Assembly: GCA_013397865.1 (NCBI GenBank)
Contig: VZTI01001134.1
Span: forward strand, 87,581-151,580
DNA length: 64,000 nucleotides
Source of the DNA: Struthidea cinerea
Taxonomy: Eukaryota > Chordata > Aves > Passeriformes > Corcoracidae
Reading direction: 5' to 3'
Translations under genes and position numbers: made by a program
Shown: in pieces, positions 36,001 through 51,000 of the stretch
Numbering within the stretch: the first letter of the stretch is position 1
Layout: each line of letters starts with the position of its first letter
The notes under the pieces: model-generated
Told to the model about the DNA's origin: nothing
Seen by the model: the letters and a program-made list of their open reading frames with translations, nothing else
Database searches by the model: none

Positions 36001-39000
36001 TGGGATTGTGTTATTCAAACTACCCTCCAGTAAAAGCCAGCTGTCTACAGCTCAGAGAAGGAGGTAGAGGGGAGCTTCCATCCCCCAGCCCTGTGCTCTA
36101 GCAGGTGGATGAGATTTTGAGAGGGCAGGTTCAGGGGATTCAGCCCAGCCTGTGGCCCCAGGAAAGCAGGAAGCCTGCTTTCCCTGGCACTGAGCAGCAG
36201 AGAGCTGCCTTTGCTGCAAATGCTGGTAGGTGCAGGGGATGCTGTGGCACCAGAGTAAATCACAACTGCAGCACAGCTGTCCTTAACTCACCTTCTTGGA
36301 TGAAATTGGGGTTGATTATCTGAAAAATACAAAGAGATACAAGCATTTATTTCCTAGACAGTGACAAAGAGACATCTGTTTTCACAAGGCACCGTGGTGA
36401 CTCTGACCAGAACTGCAGGGGCGCTACAGTGGCAACAAGCACCTTCTAACAACCAGTAGGTGCAGCAAGCTCTGGTGACAACACACCTGGGAAAGTAAAT
36501 GAAAACTACGGCTTCTTGAACCCTGATAAAGGTAACGGGCACAACACCAAGGCTGAGGAGGGTGGATATGTTTCTTCTTTGCCTGGGTGATAATGATGAA
36601 GCCATTAACGCTTCTTCCCAGAGGTGGTTTGTGCACCCCCTGTGCTCGGCTCCGGACCTGTGTCACACAGCCCCTGCAGTCACCACGCACCTGGGACATG
36701 TCACCAGCACTCTGGCCACTAACCAGGTCTGAGGAAATGTCTTTTAACTTGTGCTCAGCTTCAGGAGAAAAAAGGTAAAGCCATAAATACTTCATTTTGC
36801 CCACTGTCGAGGATCAGTCCTGCAACAATTCTTGGTCTATTAACACGAGTAAGAATTCACTCTTTCATTGGACTGCTGGAAACTTTCCAGCTTGAAACTA
36901 AGTTTGGATAACTAGGAGTTATTTTATCTAACTAGGTAATTGATCAAGTTAGGAAAGACTTGAAAAGCTACTGTTACTCTGTAGTGTCTATGTGCCAATG
37001 TAATCCTGGAAGCAAAGGTGGAAAAAACAAAGCGCCACGAAGTCCTTACAGAATCGATCCTAACTACATTGTGGTGTACAACAGTATAGAGGTTTTAGTC
37101 TCATTAACTGTTTTAATAATCTTATAAGGCCGTGTTATTCAAATTCCATCTAATAATTTCATATTAAAGCACCATAAACACCAATGTGGTTTATCTCGCC
37201 TTAAATATCTTTGTTACTATTTACTTCAGAGCTATTTTGGAAGATGCCAATGAAGCAGTGACCTAATTCATGGCCTGCCAAAGCTGATAGGAGGTTTTTG
37301 CAGAGGCTCAGAAACCAGGCCACAAAACAGAAGCAATAACCCTTCCAAATAAAGTAGATACATCTTCAAGATTTATATTTACATTTTGGCTTTATAAATA
37401 GTTTTCCAAGGTCGATGGTTCAGGGTGCCATTCAAGGAGGCACTTGGGCACATTCAGGTTCATTTTGGTCTCACAGCCTTTCTTTATAGCCCCAGGCAAA
37501 GCTCTGGTACCAGCACTGAGACCTCAGGTCTGCTTTCCCCCCCCCACCACCCCCAAGCCCAGATGAACCAGGTATAACCTGGAAAGCACAAAGTCCCTCT
37601 GAAGGGTGGAGCTGGGCACTGGCACCAGCACATGGACCTGCCAGCCCAGGCACTCAGGGAGCAGCAACTGCTTCTCCACAGGGTCCAGGACTCACACACA
37701 GCCCCCTGGACCCTGCAGACAAGAAGAACTTGTGGTACAATGGGGTACTGGATGGAAAACATCCTCTCTCCTGGCTGTGCATGTGAAAAAAAGAGAGGTG
37801 GATCTTTGTGATTAAGTTGTATCTCTCACACACCACAGCAAGGGAAGAAAAAGCTGCTCTGTGGATAACCATTGCTTGCCACTTTCACTCACAGACACCA
37901 TCTACTTTTCAGCTGAGTAACCTCAGGCATCAGCTCATTTGCACATACATCTTCATTTTTGTGTTTGGCTTAACTGAAATATCCATTCTCCAAAGCTCTC
38001 CCCTTCCTTCCCTGCAGCATGCACTAAATTCTCTTATTATTCACTGATCTTCATCCCTGTAGGATTAGAGATCAGGAGAAAGAAACACCCATTAACACTT
38101 TATATTAATAGAATAACTCCAAAGGATTCATTAGAAGATGCAACTACAATGATGAATGTAATGGATATCCCTATAAATAAATAATTCTACATTTCTAGTG
38201 ACTTCCAAGGTACAATAATTTATAATAATTGCCTTACCAATTTTTTTTCATTGCCTCACCATGAGACTAGCAGGAAGAAAATTATCACTGCTACACAATA
38301 TTGGAAGAGTCTGTGGGTAAAATTTACATTTTCTTTCCCAAAACTTCATCTGTTAATTAATCAAACGGTACCTAACAACACCCCCACAGCCACATCACAG
38401 CTTTAGCCTGCTGTAAGCTTAGACAAAAATAAAAGTCTGTCTGCACGAGAACGTTTAAGTGATTTAATGCATCACCTTATTAGGGAATGGGATTTCTTCT
38501 GCTTTGAAGGAGGGTGTCATATGATGGGGTGAGAAGGGCAGAAATGGGAAAGAAATGATCACAGCCAGATCTGCATCCACGGGCCGGCTCAGCTGGTTCA
38601 CACATCTGCTCCCAGGCCCTGGGGTTCTGCTGCCTCTCCCTGCAGGCTGGCCAGGTTCCTGGGCTATGGCTGGGTGGCAAGAGATGGCAGCCTCCATAGA
38701 GTCCTCCTAGATTAAGTGCAAGACCTTTGGAGACAATTTCTTCATTGCCAAATAGGTTTTTAATCCCCGTGGGTGGAGAAGGGGAGCTCCAGAGCGTGTC
38801 CTTGCTGCCCTCAGAGGATGGGAGTTCCTGTACTGGTTCTCCACACAGCCTCCTGCTGGTGCCAGGGTGGGTCCCCTTATGGATATAGGTGCCCACTCAG
38901 AATGCAGCAGTTTGAATGAGGATGTCACAGCCCAGCCCTCAGCTGAGCACCCCTGCTGGCCATGAGCAGGGGAAGGTGGCCCAGGGCCTCATGCTGACAA

Positions 39001-42000
39001 GGGCTCCCTGCAGAAATCCCAGCAAACACCTCCTGCACCAGTGAGGCTGCCAGTCTGGCTGTGAGAGGACAAATTCATGGGGATGGAACTACCCAGCACA
39101 AGAACTTCTCACTCCATCTTCAGTGTCAGCACACACCATGCAAACACAAGCCTTAAGGGGATCAAATTCAGTTCACAGTGCATGTAACAAACACAGCCAG
39201 GCTCTTTTTCCTGGGAACATAATTTTAATTGAGATGAGGTAGATTTTTTTTTTTTTTTAAATTGGATGAAATACCTGTTGCATGGCCCAGGGCAAGTGAA
39301 AATTTGTAAGGTCCCCTCTGTGGCCAGGAGAGTTTGTTTTCCATACAATGATATCTAAAAATGGAAATCCTACACAACAAAAGGCAGAACATGAAACGGC
39401 CTCTGCTCAAGTCATGTGGGGTCTAACACTGACCGGGCAAAGCCAGGCAGCTGGAGGGAGGAGGGCGAGATAAAGGAGTGGGAGGACAGGTCAGGGTTAT
39501 TCACTAAAAAGCCAGAAACAGACCTTGCTTCTCCCTCTTCCAGTGCTGTGTCAGGGCTCAGACCAAGAAAGGCACATAAGGCACATACTTGAATGCCTTT
39601 GGGGACCTGCAGGGATCTAAGTGACTTAGATCTAGGTCAACTAAGTGTAACTTAACAGTCAGGCTTTAGAAAAGCAGCATGGGTGCTTCTCCAGAAGCTC
39701 AGTATTTTGCAGTATTTTTCCTGCTTTGTGAAGCTCGTGCCATAAAGATAGAAAGGCGTCTGCAGCAGCAGCTGCAAAGCCCACTTGCAAAGTGACTCCA
39801 ACCGCCCTAATTCTTAGCATAATCTTATCTTTCACTTGTGCACACAGGCTTTATCTGGTGGGGAGGGAGAAGCCATCCTGCCACGCCAATGGCCAGTCCA
39901 AAACGCTCTGCAAGCACAGCTCGGCTGCCTGGGAGGGTCCTCACCTTGGCCAGGGTTTGTTTCTCCATTGCAGGGGTGTCCTTGCCATGCCTACCCCACT
40001 GCCCTGCAGGGATTACACCCAGCCCAGACACACCAATGCACAGAAGGGCCCAGGGGATGTCCAGATTTTTTCAATGCCATGTTTCAATCCCATCTTAAGG
40101 GAACGTATCAAAACCAGGAGTGAGAATATTTCTTTTTCCCCAAAGCCTAAGAATAGGCTGCAAACCAAGTCCTCTGTAGCAAGGTCGGTGCTTCACCTAA
40201 ACAGCAGAGGGCATGTTTACTCCAAGACAAGCAGCTGAGCATTTTGTAAACATTTCATGGCACCTCTTGGTCACTGAGTTAAAATAAAATACTGACACAT
40301 TTGCATGTGCTGGTAGCAGAGTCAGCAGCATGTTCCTTGCTACCTCACTCAAAACCAAAAATCATGATTCTCTGGAAAAAAAATGAAATTAATTAATTAG
40401 AGAGAAGTTAGGTGAACTTTAAGGAAAATATCTATCACCCATCTCTGACTAGGTCAACTTTACTTTGAGACTTTTGGGGTGACAGGCTCACAGTGTCACC
40501 AGCCTCCCCTCCCCCAAAAAGGAAACAAATTAACAAGAGAAATTTCTTGATAAAAGGAGCAGATAAGGATCCCACCACAGATGGACAGATGCTACCAAAG
40601 GGAAAATATAATTTAAAATGGCATCTGATAAAGTGTTCCATGGCATCAGCCTTTTAGCAGGGATGGGGGGATGCTTTCTGGCACCAGCATGGATGGGCTT
40701 GGCTGCCTTTAGGACTGATGGGGAAGGCACAAGGGATGCTGTACAGCATCCATGCAGTCCAGAAGCCCTCTTACCCTCCTCATGTTCTTGCTGCCTGGCC
40801 CTAATGGCTGGTGGCTTCCATGGCTGAGCCTGTGGGATGTCCCTGGCATTGTGTTGTAGCTCCCTACACCTTCCTGCAGATGAAGCAGGTCACTTCTTGC
40901 TTTTCCAAAAGCTAATCCACCATGTCTGTGCTGCTGGCTCAGGCCATGTCACACCTGATAAGCCACCTTCCTGGTCTGTCTCAGCAATCCCTGGCCACTC
41001 AGGGCAGCAGGACAGCGGTGTTGCCCATGGAGGCTGTCCCAGGGAAACACAGGGAAGTTCTCAGGATTGTACTCATTCACACTGTGATAACAGCCTAGGA
41101 AAGGCTTTCTTACAGTATTGAACAAGATTTTTCCAGGAGAGTGTTACAACTATTCTGGAGATGGACAACCTCAGGCAGGGGCTAAAGGCATTTGCCTAAA
41201 GCACTTGGAATTCTTGGCCTGAGCTGAGTGAACTTGGAGCCAATGCTGTATCCACCAAACCATTACTTACTCAACCATGTGGACTGTGGGAGTGCTAACA
41301 CAGTATTCTGCCACAGTGGATGTTTCCTAGTGTTTATCTTGGTCTAAGTGTCTCTGAGTAGTTCCTGACATGCTAAAATGTCACAACTGAAAAAAGCAGA
41401 TTAAGAAGCCCAATGTACGTACCTTGGCAACAGCTCAGCTCGCTAATCTAATGGTGGCACTTCCAGGGACTCAGCCTGGGCTTCATCTCTGCTCTGCACA
41501 GCTGAGACACCGGGACAGACACCAGAGGCTCGGTGACAGATGTGTGTGGGCCAGCAGCACTTGTAACACTGCAGCTGGAGTTGGGCAAAACGTCTGGAGC
41601 CACGTCGGAACCCTACACCTGAGGCCCATCCCAAAGCTGGGGGGAGCTGCTGCCGGACTTAGTGAGGTTTAGCTCAGTCAGATCTTCTGACTTCTGGAAG
41701 AATGTTCCCTTAGACAAGAGAGGTAGCCCAATGGGATCTGCACAGCTGCCTTGTGACCATCTCAGCAATACTGCAACCCCACGAGATGTTACAACACAGA
41801 ACTGTAGGACAATTAGTTGTGTCATTGTCCAGGACCCCAGACTTGGGTGTGGATGATATTTGCTGATTCACAAGGGCATACATCTTCCCAGAAGTGGAGT
41901 TGCCTGTCCCTGTGCAATTAGCTACAGACATGTGGAAAGAGTCTCTGATCATCCTTAAGTGTAGGTTACTCCTATCGCTCATGTGGCTACACAACGGCGC

Positions 42001-45000
42001 TCAAGTGCCTCCTCCTACACTCACATGCTCAGTGGGCGAGTTTGTGCCTCCTGCTTTATGAAACTACAGCACAAAGCAGAAAACTAGCAGAAAAAAAACA
42101 AACTTCATTTCTGTCTTTATGCACTTTCATTACATATTAATAAACAAAGAGGAAAAAAACCAGTCACTGAGAGATGCTATTTCTGGTCAAAGCTACAATG
42201 AGTAGAAAATTCTCCAAGGCCTGTGTGAGCAAAAACCCAGTAGTGGAATTTTAGCTCTTCTAAACAGTCACCCAGAATTTCAGTTTCCTGCTCTCACAAT
42301 ACATGTTTTCCACATTTCTTTCTGTCTCTGTGTCCCCTTGAAACAAAGGCAAGGTGCTTCCAGAAACCTGGAATCTACTGAATGGAATCCACTGTGGTAT
42401 TTCATAAACAGCAAACAAAGTGAGATCTGAAAGGCCACAGTAGCTGTGGGCCTTCATGGGTACTATGACCAGCTTACTGACTTCTTGTGCGGGAAGCAGG
42501 GTGGAGATAAATTGCACCCACTTTCCAGGTAATTAATTAATTAATACGTCTGCTTTGCATTTAGAGACTGCTCTCTCTGTTCCAGCATTGGGTGCACGTT
42601 CTCATGCATGAAGGGAGGAAGAGGGATGTCAGGGGTGACAGTCCTGTAAGAGAAGCCAGGTGGCTTGCCCTGTTATTACCTGGCTGTAATGATGACTCCA
42701 CCTTAATGACACAGGAAAGGCACCTCTGAGTGTGGTGGCTGGGACACAGCTCTTCTGCCAGCACTCCCAGCATCTATAAAAGCCCTCATGAGCCTGGCCA
42801 GGTGTGAGCACAAGGTGTTCCCTCTCCTTGGGCAATCAGTCACGTTGTCTCCAGCTGCCCTGGGAACTCATCAGTGGATGTTCCACACAGCAGGGAAAGC
42901 AAAACCAGGTGAGATGTGGATGTTCACTGCACACACAGGCTGGGCTGGAGGGGTAGCACAGCTGTTTAAGTTATCTAAGCCTAGCACATGAAGCCTAGAC
43001 GACCGATGAAGGCCTGAATCAGGCTCTGGTGTTAGAATTAGCTTGTTTTGCCTCTGATTTAATGAGAAAAGACTTTGGCCTCCCAGGCTGTAATAGAGCC
43101 CATTTATTGTAACACGTTCGAAAAGGAGAATCAAAATCTCATAATGAAGGGAAAGGGAGAACAACCGTGGCTTCCAGTAGGTGAATACCCCAGACCTTTA
43201 CAGGCCAGACTTCCCCATGGCCTCTTCTAGGGCTTCCACCAGCATTTTATGAGCCTGCCCATGCTCTGCTCCCTCCAGATGATTCTATTTAGTTTATACT
43301 GGGTATCAGCTATCCCTTCCTTCCCAGTATTTCTTAGCCAGACCAATGAGATGACCACAGTCAATCCTGGCTGCAGATGTACTAAAACCAGCACAAAGCA
43401 ATGGCCATGCTGCTCCTTGAAGGGCAGTGTGACCTTAGTAAGTCACCCCCACAATTGTTCTCTTATTTTCTCTTCCTCTGCCATTTTAAATATTTGCTCA
43501 GCCCCAGAGAGTTTTGCCAGAAGCAAACCCGAGCTTTCCAAGCCATGAGGAACACTGCAGCTTCTGGGGACTGCACTGCAGTCACACTGTCACCTCCAGT
43601 AAGTGAGCTGGGAGATGCAGGATGGGGCTTTCTGAGTGTAAACAGAGTCACACAGAAGGCATACAGTTACTCCCCCAACAGCAGATTGATTCCATAGCTA
43701 AAACTTCCCACTGATGCCTTTTGATTTAAATAGAAATGCTTTTTTTCTTCCTGAACTTCAGAACAGTAGACTGTACCATGGTAAAAACCCAAATCAAGCC
43801 ATCAAAAAGACTAGAAATGCTGACAATGCAAGGACTCAGATACCTCCCACTGGAAATTCTAAACTGCCTGTTTTTCCTCCTGTTGAACAAAGTCAAAACA
43901 CAGAAATCCTCTGCAAAAGAACAGTGATTTTCGCCCAGCTCTGCACAACCACCTGTGTCTCAGCCACCCGTCGCTCCACAGGGCAATTTTCAGTGAGTGA
44001 AAGCTTCCACAGACTCACGTGTAAAAATGGGCACAGCCTTATAACAAACACATACACTTCCAGTTGTTACCTGTGACTGGCAAAACGCTCCTTGAAAATG
44101 TAAACACAGTCCTGAGAATAATGCAGCTTTAGAGGTCAGGACCATTCAATCTCCAGGATGTCAGCTGGGTCGAAAGCTTTCCTTTAGTACCCATCCCAAC
44201 ACAATTAAAATAAAAGCGAGCTTTCAGGTTAACAGCTTAGGTGGTGCACCTCAATACGCTTCTCCCTCTTTTTATCTTCCCTTCAGGAGGAAGATCAGCT
44301 TTTTTTTGCAGGACACTTATAGTGCAGCCTGGCTGACAGCATTAGGGAGATCTACTAGGACACACATATCTCTGTTCTCCAGTGACCTGTCCTGTCATCA
44401 CCACAAAATCTTCTTCTCTCTGAACCACGTCCTTGCTTGTTTCAGCAGGAACCTCTTTCAGCCTTGGAACAATGTATAGAAATGTTTTGTGTGGTCACTA
44501 TAAACAGGAAAAAAAAAGGCTCCTGCTAGATCTTAATTGAGGAGAACCAGAAACATAACTCTTCATGATTTTAAGCTCTTTCAGGCTCTCTCGACAAGGC
44601 ACTCCACTAGAACTGGTGGTTTCACACTGGAAAAACAGTAGCATAATGCACCATAATTTGGGTCCACCTATCTGCATCAGCCTTGCGTGAGATACAGGGA
44701 CATTCACACAACTGGTTTTACCATTCTCCCTCAGTACCTTGACAGAAACGCAATTCCCACTCTGCTAAGAGAAAAAGGAAACGTTGTCTTTTCTGATTTT
44801 CTAGATGAAGTGCTATTTGTGGTACAACAACATTTGCTCCATGATTTACAACACAGGCCTGACTGGCAGCTCAAGTGTGTATTGCCAGGGCAAGGGGTGT
44901 TCTAATATAGAAAGGTGCCACATTTATCAGCAGCTGACACACTTGCATTATTGTTGGAATGTGGTCCCAGGTGGGAAACAGAGACTGAGGGTGGCTATGT

Positions 45001-48000
45001 GAGCCTCCAGCTCAGCAGGAGCTTGTTACTGAGCTCCCTCCACTGCTCCCACTACAAAAGAAGCCCAAACTCCAGTTCAAAGCTTGGCAAAACCGGAATT
45101 GACACTTTTTGTGACTCACATTAAATTGGCACACATGCCTGCGAGCAATACAGACCCACCAACTCCCCTTGCAGCAAAGGTATTTCAAAACAGACACATA
45201 TTCTTGGGAAAAAATAATCACAAGGATGATTGTCTCTACCTCCATGCTAGTATTGGGGTCAAGGTCATCACACTCTGATTCCTCTGAGCTGTTTGTCTCC
45301 TTGTTTGGCAGCATGAAGAGGAAGAAAGAGAACAAGAGATTAGAAAAGAGATTGGTTAGCCAGGGCGGAGCAGCACAGTTGTGAGCAGCACGGAAATGGG
45401 TAACAGTAGGGAAAACGCTCCTGAAACACAACCAAAAAACAAACCGGCAACAAAACAAGGGAAGCAAAGGCAAAGACATGCTTTTGCCACAGAAGCAGCA
45501 GTGATTCTGCAATTCGTTCAGGTAGTGAAAACAAGGAGGAAGCAAGAGGAGGAAGAACTGTGCCACCATGCTGGAGCAGCCACTTCCCTCAGGCCCAGTC
45601 CTTCCTCATCCAGAGGGTGCGAGGGCGCCTGGGATGCAGTGTCAGGGTTCCTCCCTTTGCACATGCCAGGGCTATTGCACCAGGCTTGTAAGGCACAAAG
45701 CCTCTGCAAAGGAAAACACTTAATCATGGGCTCTCCTGGACAGGGGTGGATCCAAAGGACATGCTCAAGTGCTTTCCTGGATCAAGGCTGGGCTTTGGCT
45801 GTGTCAAAATCACAAGTGTTTGCTTGCCTCTGTTGGGAGGGAAAGCCCCAGATTAGTCCTGAGCAGGCCTCATGGTCGGTTTATAGGGATGGATCCTCTG
45901 AGTTGGAGCACAGTAGTGAGGCACCCAGAGAAGAAGATGGAGCTTAACCCCAGAGTTCTGAACCTTTTCCATACTGGGAGATCTCAGAGAAAGAGAGAGA
46001 GACGCAGACACACAGACACACACACACACAGACACACACACGAGACCTTCTCCTGGCAAGACAGAGTCAGCATCTTTGCCCTGTCTGATAATATGGAAAG
46101 AAAAAGGTCACTGAGACCATCTCCCTTGACCAAAAAACTTAAGAATCCCCTGTTTGGGAACCCCTTATCTTAACATCTGGTGAAATATTGACCTAAAGAA
46201 AACTCAGCAACTTCAGCAAGGCCCTTGGTTCACCCAGTGGCTTTCTCACTGCTGCAGCTGCTCTGATGAAGCTGCAGACTGGGCTAGATCAGAGGTCAGT
46301 AGTGTCCCAATTTTAAGGTATTTAACCATGTATATAGTTGGGTTTCTTAATGAAGATTACTTACTTGCGTGTGGGATGCCAGGAAAAAGAAAACAAAAAA
46401 CAAAGACTGCATTTTATCTTGCATGCAAAAATCCTGCTAAAATGGATACTACAAAAAAGGAACAAAAAAAAAGATAACTGAAGTTGAAAAAAGAAAAAAA
46501 ACAAAAAAACAAAAAACCAAAACCCAAACTCAAAATTGCCGCCCCCTCCCTCTCTCAGGAGAGGATGCTACAGGGGGTGGAAAGGATGGGAAGCAGGAGA
46601 GCAGCACAGAGCTTTCAGATGGCCTTACTCACTTTAACAGAGACTTTGTTCCCCAGAATATCCTTGGATTTACGTGGCCCATTGGCTTCATTTTTGCCAC
46701 TGCTCTCCTTTTCCGCCCGCTTTCTCATGCGCAGGGTATGCCATGAACATGACTTCCTGTTGTACCAAAAAACGCAGCAGTCAAATGGCAAATCATAGCA
46801 GGAAGAAAGGTTTTGGAAAGGGGAACCAGCATCCACATTTGCAATTACTGCAATTCCCTATAAGGTGAAAGCCACTGGCAGGCAATCTGCCTGTCTCAGT
46901 CTCAGCAATGAGAGTTGAAGTTAAAAACCAAACCAAAGAGTTCTGCAAAGCAGATGTTGTGCCACACTTGCTGTTTAAATGCATGGAGCAGGAAAAAAAA
47001 GTCCATGATGGAAGCACAGGCAACTAGAACTTGGTCATCTGGTTTCAGGGACTTTGTCTTGCATTGCCACAAATAGAAAGTTATTTTAATTTTGCTACAT
47101 TTAAAAGACCAGTTTGGTCCTCAGTCTTGTTGAAAAAAAAAGCAGTGTAACAAATATAAATTGATAAAGAATGGTCCTAATGGATTACTCAGTACAGCAC
47201 ATTAAAAAAAAGCTAAGAAATTCAAGTGGTTGCTCACTACATGTTGCTCAGAACACAAACAGCTCAATAAATAGGAGCTGCATTATTAATTTTCCAAGAG
47301 ATAAGTAATTTCCTAGAATGACAAGCTCTGCTGTGCCTCTCAAGACCAAGAATTTCCCATTTGACTTTGCCAATCCAGTTAAAGAGGACAGCAGTCAGCT
47401 CATGGGTTTTGGCTAGCATCACAGCAGGCACCATTTCCAGTAAATTTTTCACCCGTTATTACTGCTCCTATGACCTTTTTCTTGGAAAAAAATAATAAAA
47501 GACCAATGTCACCCTTTGTAAGAGCAATGCTGTGTTGGCAAGAGAATTGCGTATCAAAGCAGACATAAGAAATTAAGAAAAAACCAAAACAGTTCTTGAT
47601 ATGGATTTTGTTTGGTTTAAATAGTGAACAGTGGACAGGTTGGGGGGGAATTTGGGGAGGGGTATGTTGTCCAAAGCATAAAGCTCTCAAAACAGCAGTG
47701 TGATGAGCTGGGATCCAGGTTCAAAGCATCTGCCCACCTTTAAGTCATGCAAATTTGATTTGCATGTTTAAGCCCCATGTTTGGCACATGTCACGTCTAC
47801 AGTACCTTGATACATTTTACAAAGGAAGTTGTATGAATTCCAGGGATCACCTGTGATGCCAATAAAACGCAGTATGTTAGCAAGGTAGGACCCAAAGGAT
47901 GCCCCACACAGCTGACACTCCCCCATGAACACTGCGTCTGACTCCTAAGCGTTTCCTGCTTGTACCTCAGCACCTGATGGGAGCTGTACAATAGCTCAGC

Positions 48001-51000
48001 TAAAGAACAAGCAAATGCTGCCACTGCCACAAGGCTGAACTGGGTCACAACAACTGTTTTTGCAACCAGGATTAGAGTCTGCACTAACTCAGCCTGTATG
48101 GGCAGTTGTATCTGAGCACAGGGAGCACCAGAGCACCCTGCACGGCTCAGACAGGCACTAAGTGCTGACTGGTATTTGGGCGTTCCTGGAGAAGGTCCAA
48201 ATGAGAAGTGCAGAGCAGGGGAAGTTATCCAATACTTCACGACTGTTACGTTTTCCTTTAGGAAATGTAAGAGTCAGGAACACAGCTGATGGGACTCCCT
48301 GACCGATTGGTGAGTAATTCATGGTGCCAACACTGCCGGATCGACCATGTATTTTGTGTACAGTATTTGTCACAGAAGAAACAGTTTTATTACTTAAACT
48401 AAGTAGCCACTGTGATCTGGCAGACCAGATAGGGTTGAAGATAACACGGCTCCAGGTTGTTTTTTACTCATAGGACTCCTATTATTCAAGTATCTTTTTG
48501 TTTTCTGGGTTGTTTTAGCTGTTTGAGTCTGAAAACATTGTTAAGGACTTTAAATCTCACTGCAGTGAGAAAGAGAGAATTGCAATTCATGTGTCTTTGA
48601 ATTTTGTTACACCTTCCTGGCCACAGTTCATCCACCTACAGAATTTGATGCAGAATTTTACTGTACAGCTGCCATGAAATCAGTCTTCACCAGGAGTCTG
48701 GTACCGCGGATGATTCTAAGGGCATGTGGTTGCATACTGTGGCTAGAGAGGAACCCGGGAATGGCCGTGGTGGATGTGCAAGAGATGTGCCAAGCAATTC
48801 CTTTGGCTCAACATGCAATTCCAGATAGCATTCATTACTGACTGACAGGTAAAGTCATCATTTCTCTTAACTGAAACGGCAGCAGAGATCAAGTTATTAT
48901 TTTTAGTGAATCTGTCACAAAATCTTTCCTTGTGTTCAATTCTGCGCCTCGAGGTATTTGTGTAAGGTAACACAGTTTGTAGCATACATCATGCATTACC
49001 ATCTAGTCATTTTAGATGTTAAAAGAAATCAACAGGTATTACTGAAAAGTGGGTTGTACCTTCTGTATTTAATACCAAAAAACCACTTTCTTGCATTAGT
49101 CATTTCAGACTGACAAATTTCTAAAAATCAGAAAAGAAAAATATATATCCACACATTTGTTAAATAAGCAACAAAATATTATAAACAAAATTAAAAACAA
49201 AACAAAATCAAACAAAACAAAAAAAAAGGGTCAAACTAATTTTTTTACCTCATTAAAACATGCTCATGGTGAAAATTTATTTTACATATTTAAAATAGTA
49301 CATTTAAAATTAGTTACATTACAGGTACAATGATGAACATTGTGACTATCCATTATATTGCACAACCTGACTTCATCAATATGAGTTTGTTTCTTTTTTT
49401 TTTTAAATAGTGCAAAATACTTTATACAGGAATGTACTTGGATGGGGGTCTTGCAAACCAAAAAATATATTACAAAAGGTACTGCAAACAGAAAAAAAAC
49501 CCCAAAACAAATGAAAAAAAAAAGAAAAGATACAAGCTGTACAAGGAAATTGCCATAGACAACAAAATCTCTCCTCCTTGAGAAGCAAACCTCAGTCCAA
49601 CACAGAGCCTGGATTTTTGTGGGTTTTTTTGTTTATCTAGATGCTGTTATAACCAATATATAGATTAGTAACTTAATACAACATAAATATAAGTCCAGTC
49701 CAAGCAGGTCCATGTTGGTGTAAAATGGTGTCACGTAAAGCGTATCTTTAACCGTCTATGGTTTTATTTCTCTCCAAAGTATAAACAAAATCCCACAAAA
49801 TGAAAATAAGCAAAACCCGAGCTATCCACCATGGCTGCCCGACGCTGCGGATTGACCACTCAGCTTGTTCCAATGGCACTGTAGATAAAAATCAGCAGGA
49901 TTTCCCTACCATTTGGGTTTGTTTATTTTTATTTATTCATTTATTTTATTTTCCTCAAAAAATCCACATAGTGCTCCCAGCGAAGCCAATATGGCACTTA
50001 CTTGATGCTTCCATCGCTATTATCTGTAGTGGATTTAGGGAGGGGAGCCAAGATACTGCCAGGGATCCATCCTTCAGCGGCCGGAGAGTGGTCGTTTGCG
50101 GGCTGGTACACCAGGAACATGTTCTGCTGGTTGATAGCAAGGATCTGAACCACCTCTCCTTGATTCACACAGATCTCATCCTCCTTCAGTGCATAGTAAT
50201 CTTTAATCACCACCATGGAAGAGGTCCCATTGCACCCTCCCAAATCAGTCTGAAAACGGACACAACACAAACCGGTGAGCGGCCGGCGCGGAGGAACCTG
50301 TCCTTTCCGGCAGTGATCCCACTACTTCATGTCCAGCCTAACCAGACCAGAGAAAAAGACACAAAACACTTGGAAATTCACATTGGCAGAAAAGGATCTG
50401 AAGGACCTGAAAGGTGGCAGTAACCTAATACAAACCAGTCTCCTATTTCACATCAGACTTCAAAGCTGCTAACAACTGTGCCCCTGGGTGCTCTCATCTG
50501 CGGGGTGTTGCAGATGAAGGGTCTGTGCTGAGCCAAATGGGGAGAAAGACCAACGATGCTGAGTGAATACTCACAGTTAAATACAGGTCATACTGAAAGT
50601 GGCTTTGGTCAACCTCAGTCAGCGGCAGGGTCCAAACACGGCTGGTGGCCACTGACTCTTTGGTGGTTTGTGTGCAGCGCACATGTACCCAAATTATAAC
50701 CTTTAGGTGGCACCCTGTGAGCTGTTATGTGGGAAAAGGTCTGAACTCTTCCCTACCACAGACTTTTTCAGGAATGGGTGGTTAACGGATATTGGAGAAG
50801 CCTGAATATTGCTTCTGCCAGTACTGCAAATGGATATCTAGTTCACCAGATCTACAAGCACAGTGCCCTGAAAAACACCAGGATCAGTGCTCCAGGGTCA
50901 GGCTCTGTCTCTGTTTCCCAGATGAAGTGCCATCCATGTGGATGCCAGGGCTTTTGCATGAGCTGTTTAATCCCAAATCACACGTTACTGCATTGCTTCA

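Larger units (their letters stand above)
46757..50001 (-). other. KALRN: KALRN intron between exons 9 and 10
   Basis: 3.2 kb. The part next to exon 9 (about 49000-49997) is AT-rich with many AATAAA hexamers and may serve as 3' UTR of a Kalirin-9-like mRNA. Paired octamer motifs at 47746-47766. Confidence 0.5.
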
